From the NCBI RefSeq assembly GCF_000236905.1, contig NC_016523.1, positions 186,001 to 250,000 on the forward strand: a stretch of 64,000 nt of DNA, read 5' to 3'. The translations under genes and the position numbers were made by a program. The stretch comes from Tetrapisispora phaffii CBS 4417. Its lineage: Eukaryota > Ascomycota > Saccharomycetes > Saccharomycetales > Saccharomycetaceae. Under the pieces are notes generated by a model that was not told where the DNA came from, ran no database searches, and saw nothing but the letters and a program-made list of their open reading frames with translations. The number at the start of each line of letters is the position of its first letter. The stretch's first letter is position 1. This document shows positions 9,530-18,353 of this stretch, piece by piece.

Positions 9530-10681
9530 TTAAGCCCATTTCCCTATCAATGCCATCAATGCACAACCACAGCACATACATACATACGCAAGGAGCATCT
9601 TTTTAAATCCATTTTCACCTTGGAATTGTTTTGAAAATAAGAATTCGTGAGCCATCAATTCCACAAGACCTGTGTATATTAAAATACCTGCTGAAAGAGA
9701 ATCGAATATACCACTTGAAATCAAAGCGTTTCTAGAACCCGGAAAGTAAGAATATCTGACACCAATGCCAATAGCAATAGCAATTGGAGTTGCAACAGTA
9801 AAACCTAGTGCTAATAACCATGGTGTGTATGTGTTCCTGACACCCCAGTTCTGCTCTGCAATTCTAGAACCTAAACCCAACCCTTCAAACATCTGATGAA
9901 AAATAATGACTACGAATAACGTTTTAAATTCGTCTCCAGAAACAGCTAAAGATAAACCAACGAATATTGAATGGAAGATGACACCAAATTCTAAAATTAA
10001 TAAAGACACTATTTGTGATGAATATGATTCTTTTCCAGTTTCTTCTAATGCACTGTTCATTTGTTCGATATCTTGATGATGTTCTGCATGAGAATAATGA
10101 TTAGCACCAATAATCGGATTGAAATCTATACGATCTTCTGATGCAGTAGTCAATTGTGTATTTGTGACTTCCAATTCATTAACATCATCAACTTTATCAA
10201 ATCCTTCATCGCTAGAAGATATTTCATCGTGCATATGTACGACTTTATTGGGAGTAACACCGGCAACATTTTTTTCCATGAGATGATGAGTGACAATTTC
10301 TACCAAAAATAATGTAAATAATGACATTAAACAAATACCGAAAGCCCAAGGATACTCTGCAAAAGTACCTCCCAGACAATCATTTCCTAATTCATCTGTA
10401 GCAGGTTCTAACAAATGAATAAATGCTGTAGCAGTAATGACACCTGAACCAAAAAATTTGGCAATGAAAAAACACCAATTGGGTAAACGAATTACAGAAT
10501 ATTTTGAAGAAAGAATAGGGAAAAAACTACCTAGACCTGAACTAATAAGGACCATAAATACAGCTAAAATTCTTAAATTATCACTTTGACCATCATAGTC
10601 ACTTTCAATATCACATATCGGGAGTTCCGAATTACTGACATCGTAACTGACAGCATGTTTTATGACTGATAAATAAACCAT
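9530..10681 (-). CDS. ZRT2: Low-affinity plasma-membrane zinc transporter Zrt2
   Basis: ZIP-family zinc importer of the plasma membrane. The 383 residues contain about eight hydrophobic segments, a variable acidic and histidine-bearing cytoplasmic loop (about 140-210, with HYSHAEHH) between segments 3 and 4, and the metal-binding helices HSIFVGLSL and HQMFEGLGLG. The segments LPNWCFFIAKFFGSGVI and DECLGGTFAEYPWAF-like sequence match Zrt2 rather than Zrt1. The protein ends ALMALIGKWA, the usual ZIP C terminus. S. cerevisiae Zrt2 is about 422 residues, mostly through a longer loop. In S. cerevisiae ZRT2 is YLR130C, so its place here between XRN1 and AGC1 is a rearrangement. Two near-consensus Zap1 sites lie upstream. 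Confidence 0.93.
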   Translation of the reverse strand: MVYLSVIKHAVSYDVSNSELPICDIESDYDGQSDNLRILAVFMVLISSGLGSFFPILSSKYSVIRLPNWCFFIAKFFGSGVITATAFIHLLEPATDELGNDCLGGTFAEYPWAFGICLMSLFTLFLVEIVTHHLMEKNVAGVTPNKVVHMHDEISSSDEGFDKVDDVNELEVTNTQLTTASEDRIDFNPIIGANHYSHAEHHQDIEQMNSALEETGKESYSSQIVSLLILEFGVIFHSIFVGLSLAVSGDEFKTLFVVIIFHQMFEGLGLGSRIAEQNWGVRNTYTPWLLALGFTVATPIAIAIGIGVRYSYFPGSRNALISSGIFDSLSAGILIYTGLVELMAHEFLFSKQFQGENGFKKMLLAYVCMCCGCALMALIGKWA

Positions 10682-10981
10682 TTTCGTAATATATAGATAT
10701 CTGTGTGTCCGTTATTGAGAACTTTTAGATGTTGTTAATCTTTTTGGTTGAAAATTATTAACGATAATTTAAAGCTAAGATAAGACATTAAATAGTTTTT
10801 AAATCCACTTTATGCCATGTCTTTTTATATATAAAATAGTTTCATTCCAATCCAACTACTTAACCAATTATTTTTCTGATAACCATTATATTCATAAAAA
10901 ATACAAAATACTTCAAGATTGCAAAACTATAGTTCTGGTTGGATACTAACCTTACAAATATTGCGATAGTCCTATAAAATA

Positions 10982-10992
10982 ACCTTTACGGT
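10982..10992 (-). promoter_or_regulatory. Candidate Zap1 zinc-responsive element 1
   Basis: ACCTTTACGGT differs at one position from the Zap1 consensus ACCTTNAAGGT and lies about 300 bases upstream of ZRT2, a known Zap1 target in S. cerevisiae. The palindromic site can work in either orientation. Confidence 0.4.
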
Positions 10993-11121
10993 TATTGATT
11001 ACTGACATAACTTTATCATAGTAATGGTCATTGACATCGCTATTTTTTGAAACTTAAAGATGTAGACATCCATACACCACATATAAACACATGACTTGAA
11101 TGATCCCACAAATCAAAAAGT

Positions 11122-11132
11122 ATCTTAAAGGT
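11122..11132 (-). promoter_or_regulatory. Candidate Zap1 zinc-responsive element 2
   Basis: ATCTTAAAGGT differs at one position from ACCTTNAAGGT, about 440 bases upstream of ZRT2. It supports the other near-consensus site, though single sites this short can occur by chance in AT-rich DNA. Confidence 0.35.
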
Positions 11133-11455
11133 TATATAACAGAACAACTTTGAAAGTTTTATTATCGCATGAACAGTTAGTTGACAACTGATTGGAATTA
11201 TCAAGATATTTTGACAAGAATACTGTTATATCAAGACCCAGCTAATTTATTATTCGGTTGATTTTAATTGTTAAGAAGAAAAAAGAAAGGGCACCAAGGT
11301 TGAAATTGGTTGCTAATGTATCTACTTTATTATCATGTTTTTCTTTTGTTGAAGATTCTAGATAAATGTATCTAAGGGTTCTAAATATATTATTTCGTGT
11401 AATGTTTGAATGTTATTAAAGTTAATAGAATATATATGTGTATATAATATTGCTT

Positions 11456-14197
11456 TTATTGTTGAGAATTTTTAATTTCGTCATAAAATCGATAGTACAT
11501 GTTACTATCGAAACTTGAAAAATTATTGTCAAGATCTAGAAATACTTTTGCAATTTCACAACTTTTATAATAATAATTCACGTATGTATTACTGTATGGA
11601 TCAACAACATCTCTTAATAATGATGATTGTATTCGGACGGATGAATTTTGTGCATTGGCAACATTCTTAAATGAACTTGTAATTGATGGAATTTCATCTT
11701 TGTTGGCAGTATTAGAAGGTCCAGATAATGGTTGGTTTGAATTTATATTATTACTGCCTATGTGACCATCTTGTGACATTGGAAATAAGTTCTTAAACAT
11801 TTCATATGCAGCTAAAGTAAAACCGAATTGTGGTGAACTTCTTAGCACTCGTGCACCTCCACCTTTGAAGAAACTTTTAAAACTTTCTTCTCTTAGAATG
11901 GTTTGTGCTGCATGAAATATGCCATTGTATTTAGTTTCACCCTTACGTGGATCCATTTGTAATCTTGTTTTTATGACATCAAATGGTGTGGTCAGAAATG
12001 CAGCTGGCATACCTGCTAAAGCACCAGCCAGTAGTAGTTCCCATGTTTTCAAACTGTGTTTTTTAGTTTTATCACAAGGATCAAAATTAAAAATATCTTT
12101 TTTAATATGAGAATATGTTGGGAAATAAACTGCTGAGAATGGAACATCTCTTGATAAACATGCAACAACACCTTTATATAAACCCGTCACCCTGAGCTGT
12201 CTAACTATAGATATAGCTGTGATATCTTTTGCTGCTGTAGTTGCGTACTCTGATTTAACTTGCAATCGAATTTTCACGATCTCTAAAGGGTTAGTAAAAA
12301 TAACTTGGCACATACCTGCGGTGGCACCAGAAAGTATTTCATTATTTATATGTATTTTACCAGTTCTACTATCTGTTAATTTATTTCTCATGAAATCATT
12401 CACTGTCAATTTAATGGCTTTTTCAGGTGCTACACCAACAAGTTGAGGACCAATACCAGAATATAAACCTTTAAAACCTTCACGAGAAATAATTTTGGTA
12501 AAACAATTAAAATAACTAGTATACCGTGATACTGCTCTTTGTGCTTGCATCCTAGTTTTTACCATATCAATAGGATAAACAATTGTTGCTCCAATACAAC
12601 CGGCGATAGAGCCCAAACCAAAATTATATAAGGAATCAAAGATTGGAAAAAAATAGTAAGTAGAATATAACGAATTTTGTTGTAACCGTTTAATTTCCAT
12701 GGAATGAACTAAATTGTTTAAATAATTAGGATTGATAATTTTCATGAAATCCTCAATGGTCAAATAGTTTCCCTTTGTAGCATTTTGACCAATATTACCT
12801 GAAGAATAGAACTGTAAAACAAATTCAAGAAAGCCGTTGTTTCCTCTATCGTCTTTATCACAATATATATCTTCTTCATCATCAACTGCATTAGCCATGT
12901 CTTGATAATAGGCGTTAAAAATTTCTAACTGTCTTTTTGATATATTATTACCATGTGAATATTCGTTACTAATGAAATCATCAATATGTGAATCTTTGTG
13001 ATGATGTTTAATTTCACCTTTAGTCTTCTTTTTATTTTTCTGTTTTGCATTAGCTACTACAGAAAATAAAATATTTATTTGTGAAGGTGAAAATTGAATA
13101 ATATTGTTAACTTTGTTATATTTACAATTTAAAATTTCATTTAAAACCTGTTTTGAAATCTCATGTTCCCTTAAAGCTGAATCGGATAAATCATTTACCG
13201 TCACATATTTAACCAATGCCTGGTTCAGCAAGTCAAAATGTTGAAATAAGTAAAAAATATCTTTTATGACATTATATGTGATATGATTGTTATCTGAAGA
13301 TATCAATGAATTATTTGTGAAATTTAATGAATCAAAAACATCTTGAGAAATTCTATGAGCAAAAAATAGTTTTAATAAATAGACCAATTGATTTTTATTA
13401 ATCGTTAAAGTATTATTAAATCTTTTATCTGCATGTGATAATTTTTCAAAACCTAATCGTAATTTCTCATTTTTTAAATCGTTTTGCATCATTGTAATCA
13501 TTGAATTTAATGAAATATAAGGTAAAACATCATTCATTGGCAAACCTAATCTCTTACCATCACAGTAGTATTCATAATACTTCAAAAATGGTAAATTGTT
13601 CCAATCTAGCACTAACTTGTTTCTTCTGATAAAGTCAATGTGAGCATCCTTGTCGCTATTTCTTAAAACTTGATCTTGAAGAAAATTCAATACATGTTTC
13701 AATTGATTAAAATTAATTAATAAGTTATCAAAACTTAAAGATTTATCACCATAATTTATAGCATTCATTTTAATACCTTCTCTTTCTAGAAATGCTTTAT
13801 CGAATTTCTTAAAAAATTCAAAGAGTAATATATATTGATAATTATCGAATGCCAATAAATTATTAAAGTGAAACCAATCATTTATAGTCAAATAACCTTT
13901 ATTATCTGTGTCCAAAGCAAAAAAAATACATCCAAATGTAGCATTCGGAATAATATTCAAATTAAATGAATGATCTGTAAATGCAGAATGCAATGACTGA
14001 GAGCTAGTAATCAAATGTATGAAGTCATTATAAGTTAATATAAGATCCCCAGTCTTCTCTTGAAATTGGTCGGCGTCGGTAAGTTCATATTCATATGGAG
14101 GTAAGCGTTTTTGATCTTCATCAATTACGTGTGCAAACCTCTTGAATATCTCTACTTGTCTTGCCCGTTTTGAACTCATTGAGTTAATCAATTCCAT
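11456..14197 (-). CDS. AGC1: Mitochondrial aspartate-glutamate carrier Agc1
   Basis: Inner-membrane aspartate/glutamate exchanger of the malate-aspartate shuttle, also active as a glutamate uniporter in yeast. The N-terminal half (about 1-500) is a long regulatory region of EF-hand-like character. The C-terminal half (about 525-810) holds three mitochondrial carrier repeats with signatures PIDMVKTRMQ, PLEIVKIRLQ and PFDVIKTRLQ, followed by a hydrophilic tail with the conserved NYYYKSCEIAKVFLDLDNNF segment. The 913 residues match S. cerevisiae Agc1 (about 902), and the N terminus MELINS fits. EAF3 follows upstream on the same strand; the S. cerevisiae gene between them (YPR022C) is missing. 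Confidence 0.96.
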   Translation of the reverse strand: MELINSMSSKRARQVEIFKRFAHVIDEDQKRLPPYEYELTDADQFQEKTGDLILTYNDFIHLITSSQSLHSAFTDHSFNLNIIPNATFGCIFFALDTDNKGYLTINDWFHFNNLLAFDNYQYILLFEFFKKFDKAFLEREGIKMNAINYGDKSLSFDNLLINFNQLKHVLNFLQDQVLRNSDKDAHIDFIRRNKLVLDWNNLPFLKYYEYYCDGKRLGLPMNDVLPYISLNSMITMMQNDLKNEKLRLGFEKLSHADKRFNNTLTINKNQLVYLLKLFFAHRISQDVFDSLNFTNNSLISSDNNHITYNVIKDIFYLFQHFDLLNQALVKYVTVNDLSDSALREHEISKQVLNEILNCKYNKVNNIIQFSPSQINILFSVVANAKQKNKKKTKGEIKHHHKDSHIDDFISNEYSHGNNISKRQLEIFNAYYQDMANAVDDEEDIYCDKDDRGNNGFLEFVLQFYSSGNIGQNATKGNYLTIEDFMKIINPNYLNNLVHSMEIKRLQQNSLYSTYYFFPIFDSLYNFGLGSIAGCIGATIVYPIDMVKTRMQAQRAVSRYTSYFNCFTKIISREGFKGLYSGIGPQLVGVAPEKAIKLTVNDFMRNKLTDSRTGKIHINNEILSGATAGMCQVIFTNPLEIVKIRLQVKSEYATTAAKDITAISIVRQLRVTGLYKGVVACLSRDVPFSAVYFPTYSHIKKDIFNFDPCDKTKKHSLKTWELLLAGALAGMPAAFLTTPFDVIKTRLQMDPRKGETKYNGIFHAAQTILREESFKSFFKGGGARVLRSSPQFGFTLAAYEMFKNLFPMSQDGHIGSNNINSNQPLSGPSNTANKDEIPSITSSFKNVANAQNSSVRIQSSLLRDVVDPYSNTYVNYYYKSCEIAKVFLDLDNNFSSFDSNMYYRFYDEIKNSQQ

Positions 14198-14728
14198 GAC
14201 AATATGCTAATGTGTTATAATTTTGTATAATTATACCAGATCAATAAATAAATAACTATAGGTGAGTCCCAAATATATGGTGGTGGTGGTTATCGAAATA
14301 AGAAATCAAACTTTTGTTTCAAATGAACTAACGATATCGTAATCCTCTTCTTCCATAACAACAGCGGCCAAAATTAATCAAAATCTTTCTCTTCAATAGC
14401 TGGCTAAACTTCTGCTTCCCCTGTATCTTGTAATATGCACGTATAGTCCTTTCAATTATGGAAGCAAGTATAATTCACAATTGATTATTAAATAAGGTTA
14501 AGTCTTCCTTTAAGATTCCTTATGTTGTCTCTATTTATATATTTAAATAATTCTGCGGCGAATAGTGTGGGGTTGAAACGAAAAAAGAAATAAGGACGTC
14601 GAGAAAGATGATTGAAATCATTTGTCAATTGAAAGCTCATTGTTTAAAACAATGGATTGTCAAGTAGATGCAATTTACTCTAACTTATATATCTAAGTGG
14701 TGAATGTAATATATTGATATCTTGATAT
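14198..14728. other. Spacer between EAF3 3' end and AGC1 5' end
   Basis: 531-base spacer that should contain the AGC1 promoter. A short GGT repeat occurs near 14278-14290. I recognise no specific site or gene. Confidence 0.5.
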
Positions 14729-15760
14729 TTACATTCCTAATGCTACGCCTTCGTATTGAGATGAAGTATTTACATAAAAATTGTTTACACTGTATGGATG
14801 CGGGAACAAATTCAACTTTTCATCATTGAATAGTAACCATTGTAATAGAAGTTCAGATTGTTTTATAATCAATTGAGACGATTGTTTATCCATTGTAAGC
14901 GAATTGCTTATCAATTCTGGGATTATGCTTAGGAGTCTTAGTAAATGTATGGATCCGTACTTTTCAATCAGGTTAGTCTTATCTTTTAATTCTTCGAATT
15001 GTAAACGTTCTATTCTATAGAGTAGACATACTGGTAATGAGTTCTCAAAGTAGAGTTTAAATCCGTCGCAGAACTCCCGTAGTTGGGATTGCGAAGCTGG
15101 GGATTCCAGAACTTTCGATGCCTCAGTTTCGTAGAGATCCAGGATCTGCTTGATGTTTCTGTCTGAAGGTAGTTTTAGAATCTGTTTGTTCCTCGTCACA
15201 TATTCCCAATCGTTGACCAATACACTCCTTAATTTTGATGGGATGTGCATTACTAGTTTTGGAGGATGATGGTTCATATTACCAAAATTCGATATCGAGG
15301 AGGTAGCAGATGATGAAGATGAAGAAGTGGTGTAAAGAGAATTGGAATATAAAGCAGATTCCACCGCTTTTTTTCTCGATTCACTTCCAGTTGAAGCATA
15401 TTGAGTTGACAGTGAAGCCTGTGATTTTTTCTTCTGCTGTTGCTGAGATTTCTGTAGTTCCTTCTTTGCATTTTTAGCATCAGCAATCAATTTCTTTTTC
15501 AACTCCACATTCTCTTCATTATATTCTTTAATCCTATCTTCACCGATCCATTCGTCCCAACTAGCTTTCCAACCCTGATAGTGTACAAAGTACAAGAAAT
15601 CGCCTTCAACAGGAGATTCTGGTCTATCTGATTCATCAACAACATCATTATTCAATCTAGTTATGCTATCCTCTTTTGAATTCCAAATCTTTAAGATCTT
15701 GGCTTCATATAACAATGGGCCATGAAACGCCAAACATTTTCCACCTAGTTCAAAACTCAT
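14729..15760 (-). CDS. EAF3: Eaf3, chromo/MRG subunit of NuA4 and Rpd3S
   Basis: Shared subunit of the NuA4 acetyltransferase and the Rpd3S deacetylase; its chromodomain binds H3K36-methylated nucleosomes and directs deacetylation over transcribed genes. A chromo-barrel domain lies at about 5-90 with the aromatic-cage segment HYQGWKASWDEWIGEDRI. A lysine/glutamine/serine-rich linker (about 95-165) follows, then the MRG domain to the C terminus, ending YVNTSSQYEGVALGM as in S. cerevisiae Eaf3. The 343 residues are shorter than the roughly 401 of S. cerevisiae, mainly in the linker. It is divergent from YCK3. Confidence 0.95.
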   Translation of the reverse strand: MSFELGGKCLAFHGPLLYEAKILKIWNSKEDSITRLNNDVVDESDRPESPVEGDFLYFVHYQGWKASWDEWIGEDRIKEYNEENVELKKKLIADAKNAKKELQKSQQQQKKKSQASLSTQYASTGSESRKKAVESALYSNSLYTTSSSSSSATSSISNFGNMNHHPPKLVMHIPSKLRSVLVNDWEYVTRNKQILKLPSDRNIKQILDLYETEASKVLESPASQSQLREFCDGFKLYFENSLPVCLLYRIERLQFEELKDKTNLIEKYGSIHLLRLLSIIPELISNSLTMDKQSSQLIIKQSELLLQWLLFNDEKLNLFPHPYSVNNFYVNTSSQYEGVALGM

Positions 15761-16604
15761 TATGTCGGGGGAGAGGGGGGAGTCGCTTTTTAATCCAGTA
15801 AAGGAAACTATGATACGCTATCGATGATATGTCGACACCTTATTGATAAGTGTAGGCATCATCACTGGTAATGATCCAACTTCTTTTAACAAAAAACTGA
15901 CTTGTAATAGTTCATTGAAGTTGGTTGACCATTTGATGCCATTAGAAGTTTGGTGAACTTCGATGTGCGGGGTAACTACCAACATTTATAGTCAAGTGAC
16001 AGGTCTTGTAGCAGCGTCGGCGTCAATGGCACTACGAGTACTAGTGATTGTGTTGGTAGCTATGTCTTGATATCATCTCAATGTCATGGTTCATCACTTT
16101 TCTTGTCCACCATGGCTCTTGATGATCACCAATCATTGACAGAGTGAGAGAAAGAGTATGTGTGTGTGAGTGTGGGCCGGTGAAAGAATGAGTGAGTGTC
16201 TCTCACTGGTTACTTATTTTAAATCTTAATGACAATACCCTCTGGCCCTCCATGACAACCAAACAACTTAGTCAATTGCTTCAAAACTGGCAAAATGGTG
16301 ACTTGTGTGTCATATACCCATTCTTGAAACCACAAAGTACTAACAAACAGCCGCACGGAACGCTCAATTTGACTGAAAATTTTTAAAAAGTTGCTTCTTG
16401 TTTCAATTCAAAAGAGAGACCAACTGATTTATAAAATGAAGAGTTTGTACCTTATAGTACATAGTTTTTAACTCGAAGATGTTATATATTGGGGGAGTTT
16501 TCAAGAGGTTTATAGGCTGGAAGCAAATTAGCTGGCAGCAATATTGTGTATATATCGAATTCCTGTAGTGCTTAGGACGAGAGTCAGTGAATAGCGAACT
16601 CACC
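15761..16604. promoter_or_regulatory. Divergent promoter EAF3/YCK3
   Basis: 844-base region serving two divergent genes. It contains a GT/GA-rich low-complexity segment around 16140-16200 (GTGTGTGAGTGTG). A short frame at 16192 begins at a GTG and I do not consider it a gene. No factor site is clear. Confidence 0.4.
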
Positions 16605-18125
16605 ATGAATCCGCAGTTGAAACAGAAGAAACACATTGTTGGAATACATTTTGCAGTGGGACCTAAGATTGGAGAAGGTTCCTTTGGTGTCATATTTGAA
16701 GGGGAGAATATATTGAATGATAGTGACAATCAGCCGGTGGCAATCAAGTTTGAGCCGAGGAGGTCTGACGCACCGCAGTTAAGGGACGAGTTCAGGGCAT
16801 ATCGTATTTTGAATGGTTGTGAAGGTATACCTCATGCATACTATTTTGGTCAAGAGGGGATGCATAATGTATTAATCATTGATCTATTGGGACCCTCACT
16901 GGAAGACTTGTTCGAGTGGTGTGGCAGAAAGTTCTCTGTTAAGACAACATGTCTCGTCGCTAAACAGATGATCTCAAGAGTTCGAACAATTCATGAACAT
17001 GATTTAATCTATAGAGATATTAAACCAGATAATTTCTTAATTTCACAGTACCAAAGAGTGAAGAGTGATGGGGAGTCTGAGAAGAGGATTGCAAGTTCTG
17101 CAAACAACGATCCTAATTTAATATATACGGTTGATTTCGGCATGGCAAAGCAATATAGAGACCCAAGAACAAAACAGCACATACCTTACAGAGAACGAAA
17201 ATCTCTGAGTGGAACAGCAAGGTACATGTCTATAAATACTCATTTTGGTAGAGAACAAAGTAGGAGAGATGATTTAGAATCATTGGGACATGTTTTTTTC
17301 TATTTCTTAAAAGGATCGTTACCATGGCAAGGTTTAAAAGCACCAAATAACAAACTAAAATATGAAAAGATAGGTTTGACAAAACAAAAATTAAAACCTG
17401 AAGATTTATTATCTAATAATATTCCTGTTCAATTCGCAACCTATTTAAAATACGTAAGAAACCTGAAGTTCGATGAAGATCCAGATTTCGATTATTTATT
17501 GTCCTTGATGGATGAAGTGTTGAAAGGATACAGCCCGGAAGAGCACTATGATTGGATGGACTTAAATGATGGCTGTGGTTGGGATATTCATATTAATAAA
17601 AGAGCAAACTTGCATGGTTATGGTAATCCTACTCCACGGGCTACAAATCGCACAAACAATTCCCATACAAACAATAATACAAATATCCGAATAGCAGAAA
17701 GTTCAAATAATGTCACACAGTCTGCAAATGTAACAAATAAAGAGAACACATTCAATAAAGGGTATTCAAATATCAAGGCTATTTCACAACAAAATCATGA
17801 CTTACAACAACAGAAATTCACAATGTCAACAAAGACGAAACAATATAATAATTTGACACCAATTAGCTTACCAAATACAATCTCAATTGGTTCAAAAAAA
17901 CAACTAATGAAACATTCAAATAGAAATTATCCAAACAATGATTTAGATAGTGGAAATACAAAACTTAATGTGAATAGCAATAACAATCATGGCCAATACC
18001 ATAGCATCAATAATAACAGTGGACCTGGGTCTTCATCGCAACAGTATCTATTAGACAATGACTCAACTTACAATCAGTCATCGGGAAATACCTGTTGGTC
18101 TTACATATTCTGCGGGTATTGTTGA
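16605..18125 (+). CDS. YCK3: Vacuolar casein kinase I Yck3
   Basis: Palmitoylated casein kinase 1 of the vacuole membrane, which phosphorylates the HOPS subunit Vps41 and the Rab exchange factor Mon1 in vacuole fusion. The kinase domain (about 14-310) shows the glycine loop GPKIGEGSFG, catalytic D138 in YRDIKPDN, DFGMAKQYRDPRTKQHIPY and LSGTARYMSINTH. An asparagine-rich linker follows. The protein ends in CWSYIFCGYC, a cysteine-bearing tail for palmitoylation. The frame starts at a GTG at 16587; I use the ATG at 16605, giving 506 residues against about 524. Synteny YCK3-DSE1-RSP5 equals YER123W-YER124C-YER125W, which distinguishes it from YCK1/YCK2. Confidence 0.95.
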   Translation: MNPQLKQKKHIVGIHFAVGPKIGEGSFGVIFEGENILNDSDNQPVAIKFEPRRSDAPQLRDEFRAYRILNGCEGIPHAYYFGQEGMHNVLIIDLLGPSLEDLFEWCGRKFSVKTTCLVAKQMISRVRTIHEHDLIYRDIKPDNFLISQYQRVKSDGESEKRIASSANNDPNLIYTVDFGMAKQYRDPRTKQHIPYRERKSLSGTARYMSINTHFGREQSRRDDLESLGHVFFYFLKGSLPWQGLKAPNNKLKYEKIGLTKQKLKPEDLLSNNIPVQFATYLKYVRNLKFDEDPDFDYLLSLMDEVLKGYSPEEHYDWMDLNDGCGWDIHINKRANLHGYGNPTPRATNRTNNSHTNNNTNIRIAESSNNVTQSANVTNKENTFNKGYSNIKAISQQNHDLQQQKFTMSTKTKQYNNLTPISLPNTISIGSKKQLMKHSNRNYPNNDLDSGNTKLNVNSNNNHGQYHSINNNSGPGSSSQQYLLDNDSTYNQSSGNTCWSYIFCGYC

Positions 18126-18353
18126 TCACTATTTGCTTTAGGAAGACAGTGTCGCGTTATGATATCGTCCTTTTAGCATCAGAATTATTTGCATTTAATT
18201 AATTATTTCTTATCAATCTTTATTCTATTTATTAGTATATATCTACATGTCATACCATGTCCATTAATAACACATAAGATCGTAATATTAAAATTTATTT
18301 AATAAATATAGATGTGTAAATATAGGCATAAAACTTCAAAATGAAAGACACTA

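Larger units (their letters stand above)
10682..11455. other. Spacer between AGC1 3' end and ZRT2 5' end
   Basis: 774 bases: ZRT2 promoter on the low side, AGC1 3' region on the high side. Besides the two ZRE-like sites I see a lone plus-strand TACTAAC (10944-10950) without matching splice sites. No further gene. Confidence 0.5.

Noticed and set aside
10944..10950. TACTAAC branch-point motif on the plus strand
   Set aside because: Both flanking genes are on the minus strand and no GTATGT donor precedes it.
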